A stretch of DNA of 64,000 nt, from the NCBI GenBank assembly GCA_038025085.1, contig CM076143.1, forward strand, positions 15,051,501 through 15,115,500. Direction: 5' to 3'. This stretch comes from Tetragonia tetragonoides. Its lineage: Eukaryota > Streptophyta > Magnoliopsida > Caryophyllales > Aizoaceae. Position 1 is the first letter of the stretch, and each line of letters opens with the position of its first letter. Positions 1 through 9,903 of this stretch are shown one piece after another. The position numbers and the translations under genes were made by a program. The notes under the pieces were generated by a model. It was not told where the DNA came from. It ran no database searches and worked only from the letters and a program-made list of their open reading frames with translations.

Positions 1-581
1 ACGGATTGTCAAACGACAAAACGTTGAATGTCCCATTTCAGTCCATCCTCGAACCTTTCGATTCGCTCAGCTTCAGTTGTCAGCAGATTGGGAGCAAAAA
101 TAGCAAGCTCGTTGAACTTGGCAGCATATTCAGCCACAGACAGCTTGTCTTGGCTTAACCCTTCAAACTCACGTTGTTTAAGGCATCGTAGAGAACTAGG
201 ATAGAATCTAGCACGAACGGATTCCTTAAAACGATCCCAGTTGTAGTTCGATACTGCAAGCAAGTCAGTTCGCACATCGTTCCACCATTTGTTGGCCTCA
301 CCCTTCAGATAAAATGTCGCAGAGCTAATCTTCATGTGTTTAGGCCGACTCGTAGCCAGGAACAACTTTTCGAACTCAATGATCCAATTCTCCAACTTAG
401 TCGGATCAGCACCACCTTTGAACGTAGGAGGTTTAAGAGCATCAAAGTCTCGGAAACTGCGCGTTTCAGAGGCTTGTGCGGTTTCCATCTCTTCTTGGCG
501 TGCCAACTGTCGCGCCATGATCTTGACCACGTCGGTCAGACCATCTTCGAGTCGTGCAATTCTATCGGCGTTGGTTGTCAT
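1..581 (-). pseudogene. Ty3/gypsy gag (capsid part), element C'
   Basis: The start is placed at MTTNADRIARLEDG (ATG at 581), the first Met shared with the C copy; upstream in-frame Mets are not conserved. Residues 60-190 match the retrotransposon gag capsid domain (FKGGADP, W-x-x-E-F-E-K-L-F, NKWWNDV, F-Y-P-S-S-L, YAAKFNELA). A TGA at 6-8 ends the frame where the C copy keeps reading, so this gag is broken before its zinc knuckle. The rest lies off the left edge. Confidence 0.85.
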
Positions 582-1265
582 TTTGCGATCTGAGAATATA
601 AAAGTAATGGTATGAACACCATTCACAAATTTTGCACACCTCGACCCTTTAAGGTCTAACTGAGAGAAATAGGTTGTAATTGAAACCTTTCTCTTGTCAT
701 TTAGCAAATAGCATATAAGTTTCGAGGATCGACCTTACATTGTAGGTCTAAGCAGCATACTTGCTTTGCTGTTCTCAGTTCTCATGCACAATAGTTCGAT
801 AGGCATATAATGCACATTAGACACATTGGTCTTATAAGAATAGACAAAGAAGTTCATAATGCACATATTGAGGCTCCATACTATTTTAGTAGGGCAATAG
901 ATAATCAAACGTAATCATATTGATATGCTTTAGCTCTTGGCTCACAAAAGAGTTGATAATGCTCAACAAAAATTTTGCCATAAACTCGACATGGATTTTC
1001 CATCATGTCACGACGATATGAGATAGTATTCATGCTGTTAGTCAACCCTGCAAATATGTGATACAATAATGATGTAAACAAATCACCACAACATTCATAT
1101 AATCAAATGAAATAGTTTTGCAATAAGATAGATTGCAAAATAAACAAGTCATAAATATTTGTTGCTTAGGCAACTACACACCACACCAATCTTGACCACG
1201 CAGGGTCATCACAAAAATGAAATAATGTTTCTAAAGAAAACGACTAACTCTAGTCAATAAAATAG
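582..1265. other. Spacer between extra ORF and gag in C'
   Basis: About 680 bp without a convincing ORF. The same spacer occurs at 51368-52038 in element C. It probably forms part of the gag leader; I see no other feature in it. Confidence 0.6.
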
Positions 1266-2255
1266 CTAAACAGTGACTGGGTTTTGCTTCGATCCAGGAG
1301 GCGTGTCATCATCATCTTTCCTCCTTGGCTTCACTTCACTACATGGCGTGTAAGGATGCTCGTCACCTCTGAACTTTTGAGGCATGAAGCGCCTTCTAAA
1401 GTTGTCCACAAGCTTGCGCTTCTTTGACCAACAACTTTCACATATGTCCTTCGGAGCAGGCACCAAGACGTGATTAACGTTCCGCTCGAACTCGGACAAG
1501 CATAGCTCATTGCCAACACCTTGAAAACTCAGCGCCCAACGAATGCCTTTGCCATACTTCTCGTCGTTGATGTAGCCACTCTTCAGTACCACATCGTCAT
1601 ACTTCTCCTTGAGACCTCTCCAAGGATGTATGTTTGGTAAGCCAGCAAGTAAGAGTTCTACCCAAAAACCTTGGTGTATCCTCGTGCGGTTCTCATATTC
1701 ATAACGCTCGATCACAGTGTACGCGCGATCAATGTAGGCACGGATGTCATCTTGCTTGGCATCAGTGGCAAAGAAAGGCTCCACAGGAGGAGACACATTA
1801 GCAGGAGGCGAAGGAGGTACAGAGTTGTTGTCGCTTGCATCACCAATATCCTCTAAGTCTGGCATGATAGGTGAATCGGGGACTCCAACTCCATAATCAA
1901 ATCGCATCTCGATATCCATAGAGTTAGGCTCAACGCTTGGCTCGTCAGCAGGAGCATCGTCAGCCTCAGGTTCGGACTCAGTAGGTTCCTCTTCAGAATC
2001 AGGATCCTCGTTAGCTTCCAAGACATGGTTAGGTTCGATTGGCACGTCGTCATCACAATCATCATGCGCGGGTTGTTCTACTTCGTGCTCCTATGCGCTA
2101 TTGCCTTGCGCCACAGGCTTGTGAGCGGCCTCGTCGTGCGTAGGTTCGCTATCAGAGATATGCATGTATTCCACCTCGTGCTCAGGTGCAACGACCATCA
2201 CTCACGGTTTTCTACCTCTGGTCGATTTCATTGCGGTCAAATGAGTAATTTCCAT
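1266..2255 (-). pseudogene. Extra ORF between primer site and gag, element C' copy
   Basis: A single reading frame of 330 codons from an ATG at 2255 to a stop at 1266, broken by two in-frame stops near its start (a TGA in the RGRKP region and a TAG near 2093). It is the homologue of 50370-51367 in element C, with the same start and C-terminal end. The N-terminal half is acidic and low complexity (many D, E, P). The C-terminal half, roughly residues 160-300, is folded-looking, with conserved blocks such as IRAYI-RAYT, IHQGFWVELLL, and SKKRKLVDNFRR. One difference between the copies is a whole-codon indel (CESCWSKK versus CESWSKK), as expected of once-coding sequence. I do not recognise the family. 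Confidence 0.7.
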
Positions 2256-2431
2256 CTACAAAAGGGCAATCAAACAATAAGAACATTTAAATCACAATTA
2301 AGGTGATTTCAAGTAATTCCTAACTTCTAGGACCACTACGCTCAAAGGATTTAATTACATTTTATTTTCCCCAAATGTAACATATCTTTATTAATTCATT
2401 TATTAAACCTATGCAACCTTTTAAACCTAGG

Positions 2432-2443
2432 GCTCTGATACCA
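2432..2443 (-). other. Primer binding site, initiator-Met-tRNA type
   Basis: TGGTATCAGAGC two bases after the LTR end. This is the usual plant LTR-retrotransposon primer site, complementary to the 3' end of initiator tRNA-Met. It fixes the LTR boundary at 2446 and the element's direction. Confidence 0.9.
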
Positions 2444-4597
2444 TTTGTAACACCCCTGAATTCGCAACGATTTGCTGGGAACTATCGACGTTGCTATACA
2501 CGACTCGACACCGCTGAACCGTCCCAAACCCGAGGGATGCTACTGCAACATTCATCGCTAAGGAATAAATGCTAAGCAGAAAGGAAAACTAGGTATCAAA
2601 GGAAGCATCTAAACAAACTAAATATTAATATCAGAGTTGTCTATCAAGTGAACTTAAGTCCATTAAAGTATTATTACAACTTTTCCTTCAAGGGCACAAA
2701 CAAAAATCCCATAATCCAAAAGAAGTAACAGTTCTAGAGAACAAGCCCACATTTAAAACTCCAAAGCTATCCGTCCTCACTCAGCAACACCTGCACTTTG
2801 GTTTACAGAAGAAAAGAGAAAAAACAAAAGAAAACAAAAAATCAGATAAACTGAATAAACGTCGTTCATACCCAGTAAAAACACTTTCGCAAACCTTACC
2901 TGGGTTTTAGAAGAATCATTGAAATTCATTTGCATGCACAAGTAGTGATACAATCAAGCATACGCATACTCAATATTCAATTACATGCAATTCTTGCTTT
3001 AGTGATCATTCGAACACAAATTGACAAACCATCTTGATTAGAGAAATAAGAGAGCGAATAGAACAACGATTACCCACACTGTTCATAGATAGATATAGAC
3101 ATGCCATGGACTTACTCTAGTGTATATTCAAACTATCTCTAACATAATAATCGATACGTAGAGAATTAAACAATGGGGAATGATCCGTCCGGAACACGCT
3201 ATGAGGTGTCCATAATAAGTAACTTGGGAGTCACGCATCCCTGGACTACATCAATTAGATATAGTCTTGATTGCTCGACTACCCCTAGGGATCCATTAGG
3301 AGTCTTATTCTCATTTACAATTCAATTCACATACTTGCATTGGTCGACTTAGTGGTACAACGAGACCACGACTCACTACTCATTTCATGTTCATGACAAT
3401 GAATAATAATAGCGACGATGATGACATTATTGCATATTAAGAACAATCATGCTTTATTAATGTCTAATGAGTTCGGCAGCACTTCGGCAGTAAAACATGA
3501 TATCGAAAAATTACACTTTCAACAAATAATCCAACAAAGTATATTAGGTGCTCATTAGCACTCAATAATAACCCATTCCAAATAGCACGTATATTATATC
3601 ATAATAATATTAGAAATTCAACTTCGTCATTATACATGCTCAATAATTAGCATATGAACTAATTAATTAACGAAACTTCATAAACTCATCAAACTCAATA
3701 TATTTTATAATTACAGCGAAGAATATATTTCTAATTCTCATAATTAACGACGATATAATTTAATCATGCTTCGCATATTATATTCACAACAATTAGGCAA
3801 TTAGCACATAGCAAGTCAAAACCTTTTTATGGGTTTTGGAAAGAGGTAGGCACAATCGCTTACCTAACAAATGCTCACTAGACAGTAGGTACGCTTCCAA
3901 ATCACAACCCGATCACGCTTGTCCGTTAGGTCCTAATTAAAAACAATTACCGAGACATATCAATAAATACAAAAATCTAAACAGTAGAAAAATATTAATA
4001 TAATATTTTATTTAAATTCCTTGATCTATTTCAATCAATATAGGCTTTCGAAAATCCGGATTCGGGTTCCAAACGAGTACCGAAAAGTAAAAACAACTAT
4101 TGAAAAATACTGAAAATCCGAAATTAATTAAAACGAAATTATTAAACGAAACCCTAATTGGTTTTTCGAGTCTAGGCCACGATCACCCAAGGATGGGGAC
4201 CTACGGCCTAGCCCATTACCTATACCACCACCCACCGACCACCATGGTCGGCGGTGGCTCGCCGGAGCTCCGGCGACCGAGAGGGAGAGAGAGAGAATTC
4301 GCGAGAGAGAGAAAGAGATCGCGAAGGAGAAGGAGAGAGACTGAGCAAGGGGGAAGGGGCGAGGAAGACCTGGCGATGCCGGCCACTCGCCGGCGACCAC
4401 ACAGGCGCGGGGACGGCGACGTCGACCATCACTGGCGCATGCGAAAGGGAGAGAGAGAGGGAGACTGAGAAGGAGCGGGGACGGCGATGCCTACCATCAC
4501 CGGCGCTTGCCCAGGGGGCGGCTGGCGATGACGGGATTGCCCGGTCGCGCTCACGACAGGGGATGGGGGGAGGAAAAAACAGGGGCGAAGGGAGAGG

Positions 4598-4632
<35 letters not shown>

Positions 4633-4732
4633 CTCACCAGCGTTGGGTTCTCTGGTGGTCGACGGCGGCAGCAAGGGGAGGAGAGAGAGAGAGAGAACAA
4701 TCGCGAGGAAGAGAGAGAGAAGAGAGAGAACC

Positions 4733-4736
<4 letters not shown>

Positions 4737-4801
<65 letters not shown>
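4737..4801. repeat. (GA)n / (CT)n microsatellite in C' LTR
   Basis: About 65 bp of uninterrupted GA, read as CT in the element's own sense, directly downstream of the LTR TATA box. Shorter GA-rich stretches continue leftward to about 4270. Confidence 0.97.
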
Positions 4802-4803
<2 letters not shown>

Positions 4804-4852
4804 GAGGTTTTTGGCTTAGTTTTACAAACTGATAAATTGACCCATCTCTTTG

Positions 4853-4860
4853 CTTATATA
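4853..4860 (-). promoter_or_regulatory. TATA box of C' LTR
   Basis: TATATAAG lies on the minus strand in the same context (GACC-TATATAAGC) as in both LTRs of element C. It sits about 50 bp upstream of the purine-pyrimidine microsatellite, so transcription would start close to or within that repeat. Confidence 0.6.
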
Positions 4861-5180
4861 GGTCTCCAGTCAATGAAAGTCGAAACCTACTAGACCTAGG
4901 AATAATTTTCTAATTTAGTTGTTAATTAAAACCAATTAAACGCTAATTAAAACTAATTAAAACAATATGAATAAACCTTATTCATATACAAAACAATTTA
5001 ATTAAATCCCTCAAATTTGATAATTATAAATCACGAAATTCCCATAATAATAATTAATATTATTATGGCTTTAATTGAGTAAATCGAATCGTTAAACATA
5101 AATACGATTTAAATCTTAGAAACTATTTATGATGAATTATAAATCAATATTATAATTATAGAAAATATTGGGGTATTACA

Positions 5181-6177
5181 ACCCTGTTCTTACGGGCTAA
5201 GGGGCCGGGAACGTTTGTTAGTTGTACAAATCTGTGTTGATGATATAATTTTTGGTGCAACTAATCAATCTTTGTGCAGGGAATTCTCTGAGTTGATGAT
5301 GAGTGAATTTGAAATGAGTATGATGGGTGAGCTTAATTTTTTCTTAGGCTTACAAATCAAACAAACTTCTAAAGGAACAATGATTCATCAACAGAAGTAT
5401 GCTAGAGAGTTGGTCAAGAAATATGGCATGAGAGATGCCACGGTCTATGACAAACCTGTTGCCACCAATGTCAAGCTTGACATGGATGAAGCAAGTAAGA
5501 GTGTTGATCAAACAGTGTATAGAGGTATGATTGGTTCTTTATTGTACCTAACTGCTAGTAGACCAGATATAATGTATAGTGTTGGCTTGTGTGCAAGGTT
5601 TCAAGCAAACCCCAAAGAGTCACATCTTACACAAGTCAAACGTATCCTGAGGTACCTCAAGGGAACTGAAGACCTATGTCTTTGGTACCCTAGAGGTGCT
5701 GACATTGATTTATTTGGCTATGCTGATGCTGATTATGCAGGATACCTTGTAGACAGGAAGAGCACATCAAGCATGACAACCTTCTTAGGGCCTTGCTTGA
5801 TCTCTTGGGCCTCCAAAAAGCAAAATTTTGTGGCCATGTCTACTGATGAAGCTGAGTATGTGGCAACAGCTTCATGTTGTGCACAATTGTTGTGGGTAAG
5901 ACAACAATTAAAGGATTTTGGAATTGATGCAGGTTGTATGCCAATCTTGTGTGACAACACAAGTGCTATAAGTATCTCCAAAGATCCAGTGCAACATTCA
6001 AGAACAAAGCACATTGATATTAGACATCACTTTCTGAGAGACAATGCAGAGAAAAGGTTCATTAAATTGAATTTTTGCAAGATGGAGGATCAATTGGCAG
6101 ATCTCTTTACGAAACCATTGAGTAGAGAAAGGTATGAGAAACTTAGACTAGAAATATGCATAATCAAGATTACTTAG
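5181..6177 (+). pseudogene. Ty1/copia pol: C-terminal RT plus RNase H
   Basis: The frame from 5215 to the TAG at 6177 holds the RT active-site region (VDDIIFG), the palm/thumb motif NFFLGLQIKQ, then RNase H (ADADYAG, ASKKQN, STDEAEY, CDNTSAI, HIDIRHHF) and the copia C-terminal signature ADLFTKPL. These are catalytic parts of the polyprotein that makes cDNA in virus-like particles. The 5' end is lost to the C' insertion, and a frameshift near 5212 precedes the intact part (upstream residues TLFLRAK are in another frame). Confidence 0.93.
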
Positions 6178-6606
6178 TTGTATGTACACCTTGTTCCCTC
6201 GATGATTGGCTAGAGTGTGTCTACATGTTTTATGTTTGTATATGTGATTTGTGTGGCCTTTTTAAGTTTTGTATGTCTATGCCAGCTCGCGTGCTGTAAA
6301 AGGCATAACTGTATGACTTGAACTAAAGGACTCACTTTGGTCTATTGATATATCCCTTATTGTCCTCAAAACTGTTGTTGTATGGACCTTGAGAACAATA
6401 CTTGGACCCTATTCCCTCGGTCACTCTGCCTCACGCACCACTGTTTCCAACGGGAAAATCAGACGCATTTAATTTCGTCTGATTTCCTAATTATTAGAGG
6501 TGGTTGGGAATTTTTCCCTAAAAATAAGGAAGATCCGTTGTTGTTTATCATTACAATCTCAAAATAGCTCCCCAAATTCTCTCTCTCTCTCAAAAATCTT
6601 CTCGTT

Positions 6607-6671
<65 letters not shown>

Positions 6672-6787
6672 ATTCTTCCCATTCTCTCTCAAATCATTTT
6701 GAATTTTTCTTCCCGTTAATTCTAAATTTCATTCCACAATTCTCGTTTCCTCATCTTTCTTTCTAAACCCTAATCCAAGCTATAAAA
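6178..6787 (+). other. Region between pol and env-like ORF, with CT microsatellite
   Basis: About 600 bp without a good ORF. It ends in a pyrimidine-rich leader, including (CT)n at 6611-6669, then AAACCCTAATCC and TATAAAAATGG at the env-like start. It could be the leader of a separate env-like message, but nothing here shows that directly. Confidence 0.5.
6611..6669. repeat. (CT)n microsatellite
   Basis: Fifty-nine bases of uninterrupted CT, about 120 bp upstream of the env-like start codon. Confidence 0.97.
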
Positions 6788-7484
6788 ATGGTGACTGGAA
6801 CTCGATCCACTGCATCCAAGAAATCTCCAGCTGAAAAATCACCTTCCTCTACTCCCATCAAATCCTCCACCCCTGTCACATCACCCGTCATGCCTGTCAA
6901 AATGACAGCTCGTAAGAAAACGGGTCCTGCTGAGCCTTCCTCACCACCACCACCGTCATCACCTAAACTACCTACCCCTGAGCAACTGGGGAAGAATGAT
7001 GCTGAAAGGACAGGGGCCTCTGTTTCTTCTGCCAAAAAGAAAGCAAAGAAAAGTGCTTCCAAAAGAACTAGCGTTTCTGAGCTAGCTGAAGAGTTTGATG
7101 CGATTTTGGAGGAAGGAGCTGCAATTGGGGTCAAATATGTAAAGGAAAAGGGTGAGAAGGGAAAGAAAAAGAAAGAGGGAGTTGGGAAATCAAAAGGAGA
7201 GGCTAAGGGTGAGAAAAAGGAGAGTGAGGGAGGAGAGAAACCTGAAACAGAGAGCGCTGCTGCTCAGGGGGAACAAGGATCTGCTTGTGGAATCACCTGT
7301 TCCCACAGCTGGTCCCAAGAAATCAAAGAAGACCACTGCTGGGTCTTCAAAGAAACAGGGTCTACCCTCAAAGGACCCTGTCACAGCATCTGTCTCCACT
7401 ACTCCTATCCCCAAAAAGAGAAAGACAGTAGCTGAAAAGGTCTTGGACACACCCTCTGACCCACCCTTGCGAGAGGTGATATAA
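6788..7484 (+). pseudogene. Env-like / lysine-proline-rich ORF of SIRE-type element
   Basis: The ORF starts MVTGTRSTASKKSP at 6788. It encodes a low-complexity N-terminus rich in Ser, Pro, Lys and Thr (residues 1-90), a short segment with SELAEEFDAILEE, then a long Lys/Glu-rich stretch. A frameshift near 7270-7300 moves the continuation (PKKSKKTTAGSSKK, PIPKKRKT) to another frame, which stops at 7484. Position after pol and composition fit the env-like ORF of SIRE/Maximus elements, but I see no signal peptide or membrane segment, so the label is positional. The C-terminal part seems replaced by the inverted repeat that follows. Confidence 0.55.
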
Positions 7485-7766
7485 ACAAGGGAAATCAACC
7501 GAGAGCTGCTGTGCAAAACTTTATGGCTTTTTCTGCTTTTCTATCCTATATTGAACCACAACATATTAATGATGCTTTGCAGGATGCTGATTGGACAACT
7601 GCAATGCAAGAGGAACTCAACCAGTCTACAAGGTATCCTCTTGCATAGCAGTTATCCAATCAGTATCCTGCAAAGCTTCATTAATATTATGTGGTTCAAT
7701 ATAGGATAGCAAAGCAGAAAAAGCCATAAAGTTTTCCACAGAAGCTCTCGTTTGAATCCCCTTGTT
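7484..7766. repeat. Inverted repeat made from two RT N-terminal fragments
   Basis: The left arm 7484-7614 and the reverse complement of 7636-7766 are both 131 bp and differ at 12 positions (about 91% identity), with a 21-bp spacer. Each arm encodes the start of a copia reverse transcriptase (YIEP...A-L-Q-D-x-D-W-x-T-A-M-Q-E), one in each direction. This piece of pol is misplaced, since it belongs upstream of the RT core at 5215. Confidence 0.9.
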
Positions 7767-8437
7767 TAATATGTAACAATGTCTTCTTTTTGTGACTGTG
7801 AAATATAATTGGTTCTTTTGGTTTGTATAATTGGACTATTTTCTGGATGGCCTATATCAATAGATTGCGAGGTTTGAGCTAGTAATTCTTGCATTTGTTT
7901 GCATACACTTAAACCCTGGAGGTGATGGTTGTGACATACTTGCTAAATTCTGGCTTAACTTATCTGTAATTTCATGTTTAAAAAATGTGCATGACACTTT
8001 TTGATGATGCCAAAAGGGGGAAGAGTGGTGTGCTTATTATTAAGTCTGATATGATTATGTTTAGGTTTAGTCTAGTTTAATTCTCGTACCTTGTCAACCA
8101 ATTCACTGTGGATAGGTATCACCCAATTATTATATTTTTTTTGATTTCTAGTTTCTGGTTTGAAATTGTGTTTCTTCTACCTACTCTGATTCTCTAAAGC
8201 CTTAACGTTGCAACTCTTATTGTAAAGTTTCTCTCTACAAAAATCTTATTGTAAAGCTGATGTTCTTGGAAATGAAGTTGTGAACCCTGTTCCTACTTAC
8301 CCTGGTTCTTCTGGTTGGTTCACAGCAATGGTAAGTTAAGGTAAGCACTTGAGTTAGTTTGTATTTATTGTGATTGGTATCAGCTCAGATAAGCACACTA
8401 GTTTGTCATGTCATCATCAAAATTAAAAGGGAGAATT
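7767..8437 (+). other. 3' untranslated region of SIRE-like element
   Basis: No long ORF. Contains ATGATGCCAAAAGGGGG near 8003, resembling the purine-rich stretch commonly seen before SIRE-type 3' LTRs, and a final purine tract AAAAGGGAGAA at 8425-8435 just before the LTR. Confidence 0.55.
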
Positions 8438-9903
8438 TGTTGGGTTCCTGGTTTTGATGATAACAAACGTAATGTCCTTATCTTTGTGTAAACTAACTAT
8501 GATAGCAGGTTTACTTAAGGATGCAAGAAGTTGTAATGCTCAAAGCATGATTGCTCATGAAGATGCTTGGATCCTCACAAGACATGAAGACTATGTAATG
8601 TAGTTAAGTGCATTTGTCATTAGTCTTTATGTACTATGCTTGATTAGTTAGCAAGAGTCTAAGTTGATCATGACAAGGGAACAAGGTTGTAGGACTGAGT
8701 GCATGCGTCTATGAGTACAGGGGAACATTCTTGTGAACCCTGTTCTCTATGACCAGCACTGAAGCTTGAAGGAACCAAAGGGGAACAACGAGTTGGACCC
8801 TCTTCCTTCTAGCTGTGTATCTGGACGAGTTTGCATAATATCGTATTTATTATTTCTATGAATATTTGTGTATTATCTTTCTAGATCTTCACACAAATAT
8901 TCTTCTGAAGAAATATAAACTATTTTGGAAAAATGAATATTGCAAAATCGTGTTTTAAACAAAAAAGTATTTTATTTTGAAAACATATTATCTTGGAAAA
9001 GTATTTTACTTAATGGCCAAGTTTATATTGTTTAGGTTATCTTTTGCAATATTTCTAATTATCTTTTAGAGATTATATTATGATAAATCACTTGCTAACT
9101 GGCCAAGATTTTCTGTTAAAGTGTTTGGACGGTTTTTATCACATAGGTTGAGTTAAGGAAAGGTCTTTGATCTTTACTTAAACTCTATCCTATCTTTTTG
9201 GTAAATCTTATCTTTTATATTCTGACGAGATTTAACCTAATTGGACTGAGCTTCTAGGCCTGCCTATATAAGGCGCCTGATAGGCTCAGTTGTAGGTTAA
9301 GCTTTGCGTGCATTATTGAGATCAGAATCATTTGTGCAAAGTATTAAACCGTCCAACCAGATACGTCCTGTGCTCACAAGAACAACCTTGAACCCTGTTC
9401 CATGTCCTGGTTTGTTTGAGTCTTGCTTAGATTGGTCATTGCATAATAAGTTTTTCTGTGGTCTTACTTTGCTTAGTATTGAAGCGTGTTATAAGATAAA
9501 CAATCTGGAAATCTGTAATAGCTCTAGCTTAGTAACAAGCGTAGAGTTTCCCTCAGATCAGTGTGTGACTTGGAGGGATTGGCAACACATCAGTAACGGT
9601 GTGTGGTGTTGATTAGGGTATGGTACTCTATCCTATTTTGGCTCTGGTTATAAGAGAAGTAGTGTGACAAAATCCCAAGTAACTGGGTCGTGGTTTTTAC
9701 TCCTATTGAGCCTAGTAGGTTTTCCACGTGAAAAAAAGTCTTGTGTTGTTTACATTCAGTCTTTTACTTTGTGTTCAATTTACTGCATAGGAATAACGTC
9801 CACAACGTTGTTCTCTACATTGTTCTTAAGTCATAAAAATGCGAGAACTTGGAGTCACCCTATTCCCCCCCCCCCCTCTAGGGTAACTTAGGCACTCTTC
9901 ACA
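8438..9903 (+). repeat. 3' LTR of SIRE-like element
   Basis: Begins TGTTGGGTTCCTGG after a purine tract and ends CTCTTCACA at 9903, where LINE ORF2 coding sequence resumes. Length is 1466 bp. The C-rich stretch near 9866-9877 is typical of the U5 end in this group. The 5' LTR is outside the window, so the boundaries rest on terminal motifs and on the LINE junction. Confidence 0.75.

Larger units (their letters stand above)
1..5180 (-). mobile_element. Ty3/gypsy Tekay-like retrotransposon C', 5' portion, runs off left edge
   Basis: Read on the minus strand, the order is LTR, primer site, extra ORF, then gag, matching element C at 47472-58368 feature for feature. The element enters the SIRE-like copia copy at 5180/5181, so it is younger than that copy. 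Pol and the 3' LTR lie beyond the left edge, so the target duplication cannot be checked (right flank ACCCT at 5181-5185). Assignment to the chromovirus Tekay type comes from the chromodomain-bearing pol of its sibling C. Confidence 0.9.
2446..5180 (-). repeat. 5' LTR of element C'
   Basis: The 2735-bp LTR begins (minus strand) TGTAATACCCC at 5180 and ends GGGGTGTTACA at 2446, a TGT...ACA pair. It is followed after two bases by a primer site. It aligns along its length with the LTRs at 47472-50178 and 55736-58368. Confidence 0.92.
5181..9903 (+). mobile_element. SIRE-like Ty1/copia retrotransposon, 3' portion
   Basis: Contains the C-terminal reverse transcriptase, RNase H, an env-like ORF and a 3' LTR on the plus strand. 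The 5' part was separated by insertion of C' at 5180. The right end (ACA at 9903) sits inside LINE ORF2, so this copy apparently inserted into the LINE. Copia family placement follows the RT/RH motifs, and the SIRE (Maximus) type follows the extra ORF after pol and the TGTTGGG...TGATGATAACA style LTR start. Confidence 0.85.

Noticed and set aside
4254..4893. Arg/Glu-rich open frames on the plus strand
   Set aside because: They cross the GA-rich part of the C' LTR, and the real element lies on the other strand.
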